DNA of 64,000 bases from QHXQ01 sp045807745 (GTDB lineage Bacteria; Acidobacteriota; Blastocatellia; Pyrinomonadales; Pyrinomonadaceae): positions 62,001 through 126,000 of the forward strand of contig JBJMGT010000030.1 in the NCBI GenBank assembly GCA_045807745.1. The letters are read 5' to 3'. Both the position numbers and the translations under genes were made by a program. Under the pieces are notes generated by a model. It did no database searches. It was not told the origin of the DNA and saw only the letters and a program-made list of their open reading frames with translations. This document shows, piece after piece, positions 1 through 9,005 of this stretch. The number at the start of each line of letters is the position of its first letter. Position 1 is the first letter of the stretch.

Positions 1-75
1 TTTAGTTGGCTGCCTTACTTCTTCATCTGTTTCCCGCTGCCGGGCTTGAGCGCCGGTAAGAAGGTGAATCTATGA
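1..75 (+). CDS. Possible 3' end of an upstream eCIS gene (partial)
   Basis: Frame 1 is open from the window edge to a TGA at 73-75. Its codons end mostly in G or C, as in the neighbouring genes. The stop overlaps the ATG of the gp25 gene (ATGA at 72-75), the usual arrangement of translationally coupled genes. Only 24 residues are visible and they match nothing I recognise. In eCIS loci the gene before gp25 is often a spike or PAAR protein, but that is inference from context. Frame 2 is also open, up to a stop at 47-49, so the reading frame is uncertain. Confidence 0.25.
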   Translation, partial: FSWLPYFFICFPLPGLSAGKKVNL

Positions 76-467
76 GCGACATGGGGCGCATACTGGGGCG
101 GGGCATCAGCTTTCCGCCGCGCGTCGGGCCGGACGGGCGCGTCGCGTGGTCGGAGGGCGACGTGAACGTGCGCGAGGCGATCCGGATCATTCTGTTGACC
201 GAGCAGCGCGAGCGGCTGCGCCTGCCCGCGTTCGGCGGCAGTCTCGCGCGGTTTCTGTTCGAGCCGAACACGGTCACAACCCGGCAGTTGTTGCGCGACC
301 GCATCACGAAGGAGTTGGCGCAGTGGGAGCCGCGCATCACGGTCGAAGGGGTGACGGTCGAGCCGGACGAGAGCGACCCGCAGGCGGCCGTCGCCACGAT
401 CAGTTATCGGTTGGTCGCGACACGTGCACGCGAGAGTGTGAGCTTGAATGTGACGTTGACGGGTTGA
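72..467 (+). CDS. gp25/GPW-family baseplate wedge protein of an eCIS
   Basis: The 131-aa product has the length and character of the T4 gp25 / Afp9 family, the small wedge subunit that joins the contractile sheath to the baseplate. The core runs from about residue 25 to 115: a helical part with the pattern REAIRIILLTEQRERLRLPAFG, then a strand-rich part ending VSLNVTLTG. A purine-rich Shine-Dalgarno (aagaagg, 58-64) sits about 7 nt before the ATG. A baseplate J-like protein and a tail protein I follow, which is the canonical eCIS and phage-tail order and supports the call. The sheath it would contact is not in the window. Confidence 0.85.
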   Translation: MSDMGRILGRGISFPPRVGPDGRVAWSEGDVNVREAIRIILLTEQRERLRLPAFGGSLARFLFEPNTVTTRQLLRDRITKELAQWEPRITVEGVTVEPDESDPQAAVATISYRLVATRARESVSLNVTLTG

Positions 468-506
468 AGGGTGTGAATGAGGGTTGAGTGTATGGCGACA
501 ATAACT

Positions 507-598
507 CACCGCCGCAGACGCAAAGGACGCAGAGATGGCGCAGAGAGTTGATTGTCTATCTCTGCGCCCCCTCTGCGCTCTCTGCGTCTCTGCGGTGA
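507..598. repeat. Imperfect inverted repeat of the 'cgcagag' type
   Basis: Two purine/pyrimidine-biased arms (about 512-547 and 559-595) are imperfect reverse complements built on cgcagag/ctctgcg words. They are separated by about 12 nt and lie between the gp25 and baseplate J genes. A related element lies at 49721-49823. The element could form a long hairpin in the polycistronic transcript and partly uncouple the two genes. It is not followed by a U-tract, so it is not a classical terminator. Confidence 0.7.
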
Positions 599-660
599 AT
601 CACAACGCGCCCAAAATTCAACCTGAGCTTTGATCAGACGGATGCACACGGAGTTGTTCG

Positions 661-2979
661 ATGCCTCTAACCTTACCTAATCTGGACTCACGGCGGTATC
701 AGGAGTTGCGCGCCGAAGCGCTGGCGCGCATCCCCGTCCATAATCCTGAGTGGACGAACTTCAACCAGAGCGATCCGGGCGTGACGCTGGTCGAGCTGTT
801 CGCCTTCATGACGGAGAACCTGCTCTACCGTTGCAACCAGATTCCGGAGCGCAACCGGCTCAAGTTCCTCTCGCTGTTGGGTCTGCAACTACGACCGGCT
901 TCGTCCGCGCGCGGGCTGGTCGCCTTCACCAACGAGCGCGGGCCGTTAGAGACGATCACGCTGAACGACGGTTTGGAAGTGCGTGCCGGGCAAGTGCCGT
1001 TTCGCACCGAGCGCGGCTTAGACGTGTTGCCCATCGACGCGCAGGTCTATTTCAAACGCAAGATCGAGAATGCCGATCAGCCGCTCAAGGATTACTACAA
1101 ACTGCTCTACGCCTCTTATCAAGGCACAGCCCCGGACGAGACCGACTTTCAACTCTACGAGACCGTCCCGCTCGACGCGCGTCTGACGAATGGCGTCGCC
1201 ATCGGGCAGGAGACCGCCGACGATTCGCTCTGGGTCGCGCTGCTCCTGCGCTCGACAGACAACCCGGCAGAGGATTTGGAGACGGCGCGCGCTGGCATAG
1301 GCGGCAAGACCATCAGCCTCGGCATCGTGCCCACGCTCGAAGCCGCCACGCGCCAACTCGCGCCCGGCGGTCTGGCCAATCCTGAAGGTCAGACGTTGCT
1401 GCAATATCAAATCCCGAATATTCCCGCGAGCGGCTTGCTGCCGCTGGACAAGAATCAACGCGTCCCGCAATACACGACGCTACCGGCGGTCGCGCCGAGC
1501 GACGTACTGGCCGCACCCGGCGTCGTTGAGATCACTCTGCCGCAGAAGGAACAGTTGATCCTGTGGAGCAATCTCGATCCGCTCGAACCCGGCGTCGGCG
1601 ATTTCCCGCCCGCGCTCGAAGACACGAAACTCAACGACCGTCTGATCACTTGGCTGCGCATACGTGCGACGGGGGCGGTGCGCGCGCGCCTGTTGTGGGT
1701 CGGCATCAACTCGACCTTAGTCACGCAACGCGCGCGCGTCGCAAACGAGTTGTTGCCGAACGGCACGGGCGCGCCCGATCAGACAGTGCGCGTGTCGCGC
1801 ACGCCGGTGCTGCCCGACTCGGTGCGGCTGACGGTGACGACGAATAATGAGACGCGCGTGTGGCGCGAGATCGATGATCTGATGAGCGCCGGGCCGGAAG
1901 TGCCGACGATGGACGCGCGCCTGCCGCCGGGCAGTCTGAGTGTCGTGAATCCGCTGGTCGAGGTCTATACCATCAATGCGGAGGCGGGCGAGATTCGCTT
2001 TGGCGACGGTACGCACGGCAAACGTCCGCCCACGGGCGCGGCGATTCGCGCCAGTTACGATTACGGCATGGGCATCGCGGGCAACGTCGGCGCTGGCTCG
2101 ATTAAAACGAGTCCCGCTTTGCCGGCCGGTCTCAAAGTGACAAACCCCGTGCGCACGTGGGGCGGGGCGGAAGCCGAGACGGTCGCGGAGGGCGAAAAGC
2201 AGATCGCGCGCTATCTGCAACATCGGGATCGATTAGTTAACGCAGCCGACTTTGCCACCATCACGTTGCGCACGCCGGGTGTGGACATAGGGCGCGTTGA
2301 TGTCATCCCGGCCTACACGCCCACGCTCACACAGAACGAACCGGGCGACGCGGCGGGCGCGGTCACGTTGATGGTCATCCCGCGCAATGATCCGAAGCGA
2401 CCGGACGCGCCGCTGCCCGACCGTCTATTCTTAGACGCGCTTTGTCGTTATCTTGAGCCGCGCCGTTTGATCACCACCGAAGTTTTCTTACGCGGCCCCG
2501 TCTATAAAGATGTCTGGATCAGTGTCGGCATCAACGTGCTCGCTGGTGTCTCACCCGCGCCGGTGCGCGAGGCGGTCAAACAGGCGCTGTTGCAATTCCT
2601 CGCGCCGCTGCCGGCCTCTGCGTCCGTCCTACTCGACAATCAAGCGGCGCTACTGACCACGCCGCAGTACGCGGACACACAACGCGGTTGGCCGCTGCGC
2701 AAGCCCGTGACGGATCGCGAGTTGCTCGCGGTCGCCAGTCGTGTGCCCGGCGTGCTGTTGGTCAACGACGTGAAGATCGCGGAGGGCACGAAGGCGGCGA
2801 GCGCGCAGATACCGATGACGGGGCTTGAGTTGCCGCGCGTGGCCGGCATCTCCGTCTCGATTGGCGATCCGGTCGATCTCGATCAACTACGCGGGCAGGG
2901 TGCGGTCGCACAGCCGCAGCCGGGCGGTAAGACGCCGCCGCGCGTTGTGCCAGTGCCAGTGATTCCAGAGGAGTGTTAA
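661..2979 (+). CDS. Putative baseplate assembly protein, gp6/BaseplateJ-like (Afp11-like)
   Basis: This 772-aa protein starts with the pattern LPNLDSRRYQEL, then WTNFNQSDPGVTLVELFAF. That is characteristic of the putative baseplate assembly proteins (gp6/J-like, Afp11) that form the wedge ring of contractile injection systems. The middle carries EVYTINAEAGEIRFGDGTHG (about residues 430-450), the beta-rich FGDG signature of this family. The C-terminal third has the helical J-like part (VNAADFATITLRTPGV onward). A Shine-Dalgarno (cggag) precedes the ATG by about 8 nt. It lies between gp25 and tail protein I and likely pairs with both in the baseplate wedge. Confidence 0.85.
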   Translation: MPLTLPNLDSRRYQELRAEALARIPVHNPEWTNFNQSDPGVTLVELFAFMTENLLYRCNQIPERNRLKFLSLLGLQLRPASSARGLVAFTNERGPLETITLNDGLEVRAGQVPFRTERGLDVLPIDAQVYFKRKIENADQPLKDYYKLLYASYQGTAPDETDFQLYETVPLDARLTNGVAIGQETADDSLWVALLLRSTDNPAEDLETARAGIGGKTISLGIVPTLEAATRQLAPGGLANPEGQTLLQYQIPNIPASGLLPLDKNQRVPQYTTLPAVAPSDVLAAPGVVEITLPQKEQLILWSNLDPLEPGVGDFPPALEDTKLNDRLITWLRIRATGAVRARLLWVGINSTLVTQRARVANELLPNGTGAPDQTVRVSRTPVLPDSVRLTVTTNNETRVWREIDDLMSAGPEVPTMDARLPPGSLSVVNPLVEVYTINAEAGEIRFGDGTHGKRPPTGAAIRASYDYGMGIAGNVGAGSIKTSPALPAGLKVTNPVRTWGGAEAETVAEGEKQIARYLQHRDRLVNAADFATITLRTPGVDIGRVDVIPAYTPTLTQNEPGDAAGAVTLMVIPRNDPKRPDAPLPDRLFLDALCRYLEPRRLITTEVFLRGPVYKDVWISVGINVLAGVSPAPVREAVKQALLQFLAPLPASASVLLDNQAALLTTPQYADTQRGWPLRKPVTDRELLAVASRVPGVLLVNDVKIAEGTKAASAQIPMTGLELPRVAGISVSIGDPVDLDQLRGQGAVAQPQPGGKTPPRVVPVPVIPEEC

Positions 2980-2985
2980 GCGCCA

Positions 2986-5868
2986 GTGGACGCCAACGGC
3001 ACACACTATCATCTGCTGCTGGGTTATGACGATTGGGCGCGCTGCTCCAATGGTCAGACCGAGTTGCGCGCGGCGTGGGAGCGCACACAATCGCCCCCAG
3101 ACGATTCACCGCCGCAGGATGATAGTGATAGCACGCTCGCGTGGGATGCGCCGCGTAACGAACTCACGCTGCAACCGAAGCTCTTCAATTTCATCGCCGC
3201 GAAGGGCGATGTGCCGCCCGCACTTGAGAAGCGCCGGGGCGGTGGGCGCGACCGCTACGGCAACTGGTACTGGATCGACGAGACGCGCCAACTCATACAC
3301 GTCCAATCGGTCGGCAGCAATACAACGTCCGACTTCTGGCCGTTGCCGCAGAGCGCGATCTGCGTGCATGAACAAGAGCCGGGCGCGTTTCAGCCGAAGG
3401 CTGCGCAGCCGCCATGCATGCCAAGCGCGTTCAGCGGTCTCGCTGTGACGGATGATCACTACTTAGTTGTCGGCACAACATCACCTGCCGGTCTATTGAT
3501 TTTCGATCTGCACGGCGCGGGCGGGACGCCACAACAGTTGCTCTGGCCCGCAGATGTAGAGTTCACGCCCTTCGACATGTGTCCGCGCCCGGCGGGCGGT
3601 GTGTGGATACTCGACCGCGAACATAAATGCTATTGGGCGATTGATCGACACTTCAACGTGCTTAGTCTGAGCGGCGATGCGACGACGCTTGATGAAACGG
3701 AAGATTTTCAGCCCGTCGAACCAACACCAGCGCCGCCGCGCCCGGCCCAGCCGCGCGAGCCGCGCTTGCGCATCTCGCTCGACATGGCGGCGCACATCGA
3801 CGTGCTCGATCCCGTCTCGATTGAAGCGTTGCCTGATGGCAGCGTGCTGATTCTCGGCAATCGACCGGGCTTTGCCTTCTCGCGCATACATCGCTTTCTC
3901 GGCCCGCAGGAACTCGGTCGCGCCGTCTCGACCATCGCGATCATTCGTCTGATCGAGCGCGCGCAATGGCGCGACTTCCGGCTGGTCGGTTACGACATCG
4001 CCTTTGTGCCGCAGCACGCGAGCGCGCAAGGGACTGTGCCGGATCGTTTGTATGTTGCTGAAGCGGCGGGCAATCAAACGTTTGCCTTCGACCTGACGTG
4101 GCAGCCCGCGCAAGCCGGTGCGGACGTAAGCAGCGAACGGATCAGACTCGATCCGGTGGCGGCTTTTCTGCCGATGCGTCTGTTTGGCGGCAAGGGGCTG
4201 AACGCGGCGGGCAACAGTGTCTATTACGATTTCGCCGACGGTTGGTTGCCGCTCACGGAACAACGTCGCCCACGCTACGCGAATGAAGCGACGCTCATCA
4301 CGGAGAGCTTCGACGGGCAAGAGCCGGACTGCGTGTGGCATCGCCTGTTGCTCGATGCGTGCCTGCCGCCGGAGACGCAGGTGATGGTCTGGAGTCGCGC
4401 GGCTAATGATCGCAAAGAGCTTAAGGGCGCAACGTGGCTGCCTGAGCCGCGTCTGTACTTGCGCGGTGATGGGCCGGAATTGCCTTACACGCGGCGCAAT
4501 GGGCAGACGAGCGGGCAAGGGCCACAGCCAACGCCGGATGGTCGCGGTACTTGGGAGTTTTTGTTCCAACGCGCAAGTGGGCGCTACCTGCAACTGCAAT
4601 TGCGTTTGCGCGGCAACGAGCGCAACACGCCGCGCCTGCGTGCGCTGCGTGCTTACTATCCGCGCTTCTCTTATCTGAATCATTATCTGCCCGCCGTCTA
4701 CCGTGAGGATGATCAATCCGCCTCGTTCCTTGATCGCTTCCTAGCCAATCTAGAAGGTCTCTACACGACGCTCGAAGATAAGATCGCGGCCGTGCAGATG
4801 TTGTTCGACGTGCGCAGCGCGCCCGCCGACGTGCTGGCGTGGCTCGCGAGTTGGTTCGGCATCGCGTTCGATCCTAGTTGGGACGAAGCGCGGCAGCGCA
4901 TGTTCATCAAGCACGCGATGTTCTTCTTCCAATATCGCGGCACGCTGCTTGGATTAGAGATGGCGCTCAGTCTCGCGCTCGACAAATGTGTGGACGATTC
5001 GGTCTTCACCGAACAACCCGACGCGCGGCGACTGCGGCTGCGCGGCGTGCGCATCATCGAAAAATTCCGCTCGCGCCCGGCGGCGCGCCCGTTAGCTGAG
5101 ACGGTCGTGACAAGTGGCCCGCGCCTGCTCACATCAATAGAAGCGCGCACACCGCTGGCACGGGCGACGACGGGCGCGAATCAGCAACTAGCGGCCACGT
5201 TGAAACAGTTCTCACTGCCGGCCCGAGGCGGCGCGTTCATGCCGCTCGGACAGACAAAGCTGAAACAGAGTGCGGCGTGGCGACAGTTGGCACAGACGCA
5301 GCTCGGTTTTGTGCCGACGGCGAGCGAAACCGACCTGCCAGCGTGGCAGAACTTTCTGGCCCGGCGTTATCAACGCATCAGCGCGCTCAATCAAGCTTAT
5401 CAAACGCCCTACACGTCATTCGACGACGTGCCGCTGCCTTCGGAGTTGCCGCAAGGTGGCCCGCTCTTACAAGACTGGTACGACTTCGAGACCGTCGTGC
5501 TGGCGATGCAGCGCACAGCGCATCGCTTCACCGTCTTGCTGCCGATGACCGGCACAGATTCATTCAACACGGACGAGCAGCAACGCCGTGTCGAGCTAAC
5601 AACACGCATCATCAATCTGGAGAAACCGGCGCACACGATCTTCGACGTGAAGCTCTACTGGGCCATGTTCCGCGTCGGCGAAGCGCGGCTCGGTACAGAC
5701 TCGCTGCTCGATCTGGGCAGTCGTGCGCCGCTCCTAATGCCGCCGATGGTGTTGGGGCAGGAGCATCTGGTCGAAAGTTATCTCGCGCCAGCTTACCCGC
5801 AGAACGTCGGCGACCGCTTCGTCATCGGGCGTGGGCCGCAGTCACAGTCAGGCTGTAAGTGCAACTGA
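2986..5868 (+). CDS. Tail protein I-like baseplate protein with large N-terminal propeller-like region (Afp12-like)
   Basis: The product is 960 aa from a GTG start 6 nt after the previous stop. Residues 1 to about 540 are beta-rich with repeated LLIFDLHG, RLYVAEAAGN and VWILDRE stretches, suggesting a beta-propeller. From about residue 566 a phage tail protein I domain begins (HYLPAVYRED, then ADVLAWLASWFGI and FFFQYRGTLLGLEMAL). This is the gp7/P2-I-like wedge component equivalent to Afp12. The C-terminus ends with a short Cys motif (GCKCN). Fusion of a propeller-like extension to tail protein I is seen in some eCIS relatives; here it may give target recognition or cargo contact (inference). 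Confidence 0.8.
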   Translation: MDANGTHYHLLLGYDDWARCSNGQTELRAAWERTQSPPDDSPPQDDSDSTLAWDAPRNELTLQPKLFNFIAAKGDVPPALEKRRGGGRDRYGNWYWIDETRQLIHVQSVGSNTTSDFWPLPQSAICVHEQEPGAFQPKAAQPPCMPSAFSGLAVTDDHYLVVGTTSPAGLLIFDLHGAGGTPQQLLWPADVEFTPFDMCPRPAGGVWILDREHKCYWAIDRHFNVLSLSGDATTLDETEDFQPVEPTPAPPRPAQPREPRLRISLDMAAHIDVLDPVSIEALPDGSVLILGNRPGFAFSRIHRFLGPQELGRAVSTIAIIRLIERAQWRDFRLVGYDIAFVPQHASAQGTVPDRLYVAEAAGNQTFAFDLTWQPAQAGADVSSERIRLDPVAAFLPMRLFGGKGLNAAGNSVYYDFADGWLPLTEQRRPRYANEATLITESFDGQEPDCVWHRLLLDACLPPETQVMVWSRAANDRKELKGATWLPEPRLYLRGDGPELPYTRRNGQTSGQGPQPTPDGRGTWEFLFQRASGRYLQLQLRLRGNERNTPRLRALRAYYPRFSYLNHYLPAVYREDDQSASFLDRFLANLEGLYTTLEDKIAAVQMLFDVRSAPADVLAWLASWFGIAFDPSWDEARQRMFIKHAMFFFQYRGTLLGLEMALSLALDKCVDDSVFTEQPDARRLRLRGVRIIEKFRSRPAARPLAETVVTSGPRLLTSIEARTPLARATTGANQQLAATLKQFSLPARGGAFMPLGQTKLKQSAAWRQLAQTQLGFVPTASETDLPAWQNFLARRYQRISALNQAYQTPYTSFDDVPLPSELPQGGPLLQDWYDFETVVLAMQRTAHRFTVLLPMTGTDSFNTDEQQRRVELTTRIINLEKPAHTIFDVKLYWAMFRVGEARLGTDSLLDLGSRAPLLMPPMVLGQEHLVESYLAPAYPQNVGDRFVIGRGPQSQSGCKCN

Positions 5869-5897
5869 TCTTCACCAGCGCAGGAGAGAGTTAAATC

Positions 5898-7670
5898 ATG
5901 GACAGCTTCACAACACGACAGGCCACTCCCGCCAACGCCGCTTGCGATCCGACCAAACGGGTCAACTACAGCTTCGGCATGGTCTTGAGCGTAGACGACT
6001 TCGTGCAGGAGCAGAGCTATCACATTGGGCGCGCCGAGTGGATGGCGCGCGACCTCTTCGGCTATGGCACGGTGTCGGGCTTAGCGGTCTCGGTCGGCAA
6101 GAACGGCCAGAACGAGATGGAAGTGAACGTCACTGCGGGCGCGGCCGTGAGTCCGCGCGGGCAGATGATTCGCGTCGCACCCGCGCAGTGCGCCAACCTG
6201 TCGAAGTGGCTCGCCGTCGAAGAGAATCGGCGGGGCGTGCGCGACCGTGTGGGCGAACCGCCGACGGGGCCCGTCTCGCTCTACGTTGTGCTCTGCTATC
6301 GCGATTGCCCGACCGACAAAGTGCCGATCCCCGGCGAGCCGTGTCGGAGCGAAGACGACGCCGTCGCGGCGTCGCGGCTGACGGACGATTTCAAGCTGGA
6401 GCTGCGGTTCGCACCGCCGAGCCAGTTGGAAGAGGACGCGTTGCGCGATTTCGTCCAGTGGTTGGAGATGAATCTTGAGATCACGGACGAGCCGGGCGCG
6501 TTCACAGACCTCGCGACCTTGCGCACGAATCTGCTGCAAGCGGCCGCGCCCGTCACGTCGCCGCCCACATCGCCGCCCGATTTCATGCTCGACTCGCCGC
6601 CCGCACCTATGCGCGTCCACACGAGCGACGCGTGCGCGTTTCTGCGCGAAGCATTCCGGCTCTGGGTAACGGAGTTGCGCCCCCGTTGGCGGCCCGTGAG
6701 TTTCGGCGCGGGCTGTTGTGGCGACCAAGTGGACGAGCAAGGGCATGAGGAAGAGGAGTGTGTGCTGCTGGCCGAGTTGGTCGTGCCGTTGACCGCTGAA
6801 AGTTTGATCGACGATGCGCAAGAGGTAGCGGTACACGAAGAGCGTCGCCCATTCGTGCTGCATCTGCGCATGCTTCAGGAATGGCTCTTGTGCGGCAAGT
6901 TCGGCCAGATCGTGGCCGGCGTCTCGTCGCCACCAGACTTACCACCGCCGCCCCCGCCGCCACCGCAGCAACTTGCGCTCGACGATCTGATCGACGTTGA
7001 TGCACCCGGCCCGCAAGAGAATCAGGTGCTCATGTTTCAAGGCGAAGGCGGTTGGCGCGCTGCCAACTTGCCCGCAGGCGGTACGACTGGCCCGGCCGGC
7101 GGCGACCTGAACGGCACATATCCCGATCCGAATGTCGTCAGGTTGCAAAAACGCACCTTGAGCAGCGACCAGCCGAACGATGGCGACGTGCTGACGTGGC
7201 AGCAAGACGGTGAAATGTGGCTGCCGAGAAGATTGCCGGCCGCGCCGCCCGCCCGGCAAACGATCACACGTCTGCTACCCTTCGCGACGATCTCACCGCC
7301 GGGGCCTAACAGCCCCAACATCTTTCGCTGCTGGCTCAACCTCGACGCGCCGCTCAACCGGGTGACAGTCCGGCGGCTGACGACGGCGTCAATGCAGATC
7401 CAAGTTGAGACGACCACAGCGCCGGATTTCCTGACCCCATTACGCTTCAGCATTGCGCCCGTCGCGGGTGCGCGCAATCTGTTCGACGTGCAAGTCGCCC
7501 AGAACCCGCTGCTGCGGTTCAATTTCGACCTGTCCACGATCATCGTACAGGTCGAGGGGCGCGACATGACGGTGCTGGACTACATGCAAGCGACGGAAAC
7601 TAGCTTCGCGGGCTTCGACGGGCGTGCGACCGCGACCGTGTTTGTGCCCGGCGCAGCCAGAGTGGGGTGA
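5898..7670 (+). CDS. eCIS-associated protein with 'LLS-(D/E)D' N-terminal domain and fibre-like motif
   Basis: This 590-aa protein has no name I can support. Residues 22-100 contain NYSFGMVLSVDDF, EQSYHIGRAEW, GYGTVSGLAV and VTAGAAVSPRG. The same pattern recurs in the next gene (NFFNGRLLSAEDL, GVVQGLRV), so the two share a domain. A proline-rich stretch (about residues 350-357) separates it from a C-terminal part with GGDLNGTYPDPNVV (about residue 402), a motif common in phage tail fibres. A Shine-Dalgarno (ggagagag) precedes the ATG. The context between tail protein I and a fibre-like protein suggests a baseplate-peripheral or fibre-adaptor role (inference). Confidence 0.6.
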   Translation: MDSFTTRQATPANAACDPTKRVNYSFGMVLSVDDFVQEQSYHIGRAEWMARDLFGYGTVSGLAVSVGKNGQNEMEVNVTAGAAVSPRGQMIRVAPAQCANLSKWLAVEENRRGVRDRVGEPPTGPVSLYVVLCYRDCPTDKVPIPGEPCRSEDDAVAASRLTDDFKLELRFAPPSQLEEDALRDFVQWLEMNLEITDEPGAFTDLATLRTNLLQAAAPVTSPPTSPPDFMLDSPPAPMRVHTSDACAFLREAFRLWVTELRPRWRPVSFGAGCCGDQVDEQGHEEEECVLLAELVVPLTAESLIDDAQEVAVHEERRPFVLHLRMLQEWLLCGKFGQIVAGVSSPPDLPPPPPPPPQQLALDDLIDVDAPGPQENQVLMFQGEGGWRAANLPAGGTTGPAGGDLNGTYPDPNVVRLQKRTLSSDQPNDGDVLTWQQDGEMWLPRRLPAAPPARQTITRLLPFATISPPGPNSPNIFRCWLNLDAPLNRVTVRRLTTASMQIQVETTTAPDFLTPLRFSIAPVAGARNLFDVQVAQNPLLRFNFDLSTIIVQVEGRDMTVLDYMQATETSFAGFDGRATATVFVPGAARVG

Positions 7671-7675
7671 GTTAA

Positions 7676-8989
7676 ATGGAGCGCATCGATCTACTAGAGC
7701 CGTTCTTGCAGGGCGGCATCGCCAACACCAACTTCTTCAACGGGCGGCTATTATCCGCCGAAGACCTGCGCACCGAACAGGCGGCCGGCCGTCAGCAACG
7801 CGCGCAGCTTGGGCGAGCCATCGGCGCGGGCGTAGTGCAAGGCTTGCGTGTCGAGCGCGCGACGGCGAGCGGGGCGACGACGGCCGCGCTGCTGCGCGTG
7901 TCGGCCGGGCTGGCGCTCAATCGCAGCGGGCAAGCGTTGGCGCTGCCGGTTGAGACGGAGGTGGCGTTGGTGCGTGCGCCCGATGTGGTGAGCGCGGACG
8001 CAGGTCTGTTTGCGCCGTGCGTGCCGCCGAATCAGACGGCGGTCGTCGTCGGCACGGGCGTCTATGTGCTCGTCGTCGCGCCCGCGTCCGGGTATACGGG
8101 GAAAGCGCTGATGAGTGGACTGGGCGATGCAGGCATGACGAGTCCCGGTTGCGGCAGTCGTGTCGCGGTCGAAGGCGTGCAGTTCAAGCTCGTGCCGCTC
8201 GACGTGAACAAACTCGAATGGCTGTCGAACGCGGAACGCGCGCAGATCGCACTCTTGATGGTCAACAACACACCGGCCAATCGGGCGAAGCTGCGCAACC
8301 TGCTCGCGTACCTGTGTTTCGGCACCAAGCAGTTGCAACAGGTCGGGCATGATCCGTTCAACCCGGCCAACAACGATGCGAAGACACGAAACTACGGGGC
8401 GCTTGATAGCTTACTCGCACAGGGTAGCTTGACCGCCTGCGAAGTGCCTCTGGCGCTGCTCTACTGGACGAGCGGTGGGATTCAATTCGTTGACATGTGG
8501 GCGGTGCGCCGGAGCACGGCTGCGCCGACGAGCGCGGGGCGTTGGGCCGCCTACATCAGCGCGCGGCGGCAGCGCGAAGCCGAAGCAATGTTCTTGCAGT
8601 TTCAGACGCAGTTGCAAGAGCTATACGAAACGGCCGGCAACCTCGACCAGTTCAGCGCTGAACAACACTTCGGCTACTTGCCGCCGGTCGGTCTGCTACC
8701 GCTGACGGGCCCCGGCGGCACGCCCGGCTTCGCCTTCAAGAAATTTTTTACGAATCAATCGTACCGCCCGCCCGCATACATCGAGGGTGCAGCGGTCGAG
8801 CCGCTCGTGCGCACCGCGCTCAACTACGGGCCGATCAGTCTGACGAACAGAGACCCGTTCTGGCTCTATCAAGTGCTGGACGGCTCGACCCCGCGTCCTT
8901 ATTTAATTTTTGTGACGGCCTACGTGCCCTATCAGGCCGACGCGCGGTTCGATTTCGTGCGCTGGAATTTCAGCCAGTTCTACCGTTGA
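7676..8989 (+). CDS. eCIS-associated protein, paralogue of the preceding gene's N-terminal domain
   Basis: This 437-aa protein starts 6 nt after the preceding stop. Its N-terminus (NFFNGRLLSAEDLRTEQ at about 21-37, then GAGVVQGLRVERA, then GLALNRSGQALALP) aligns with residues 22-100 of the upstream product, indicating diverged tandem paralogues. The middle includes NAERAQIALLMVNNTPANRAKLRNLL and a Cys-containing ACEVPLALLYWTSGGIQF strand. The C-terminus is aromatic-rich (FDFVRWNFSQFYR). No enzymatic motif is visible. I infer an eCIS structural or fibre-attachment role from its position. Exact function unknown. Confidence 0.6.
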   Translation: MERIDLLEPFLQGGIANTNFFNGRLLSAEDLRTEQAAGRQQRAQLGRAIGAGVVQGLRVERATASGATTAALLRVSAGLALNRSGQALALPVETEVALVRAPDVVSADAGLFAPCVPPNQTAVVVGTGVYVLVVAPASGYTGKALMSGLGDAGMTSPGCGSRVAVEGVQFKLVPLDVNKLEWLSNAERAQIALLMVNNTPANRAKLRNLLAYLCFGTKQLQQVGHDPFNPANNDAKTRNYGALDSLLAQGSLTACEVPLALLYWTSGGIQFVDMWAVRRSTAAPTSAGRWAAYISARRQREAEAMFLQFQTQLQELYETAGNLDQFSAEQHFGYLPPVGLLPLTGPGGTPGFAFKKFFTNQSYRPPAYIEGAAVEPLVRTALNYGPISLTNRDPFWLYQVLDGSTPRPYLIFVTAYVPYQADARFDFVRWNFSQFYR

Positions 8990-9005
8990 CGATAGGAGGA
9001 GAGAG

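Noticed and set aside
3493..4716. Long open frame on the minus strand opposite tail protein I
   Set aside because: It lies entirely inside a well-supported gene, has arginine-rich composition typical of antisense frames in GC-rich DNA and no recognisable motif.
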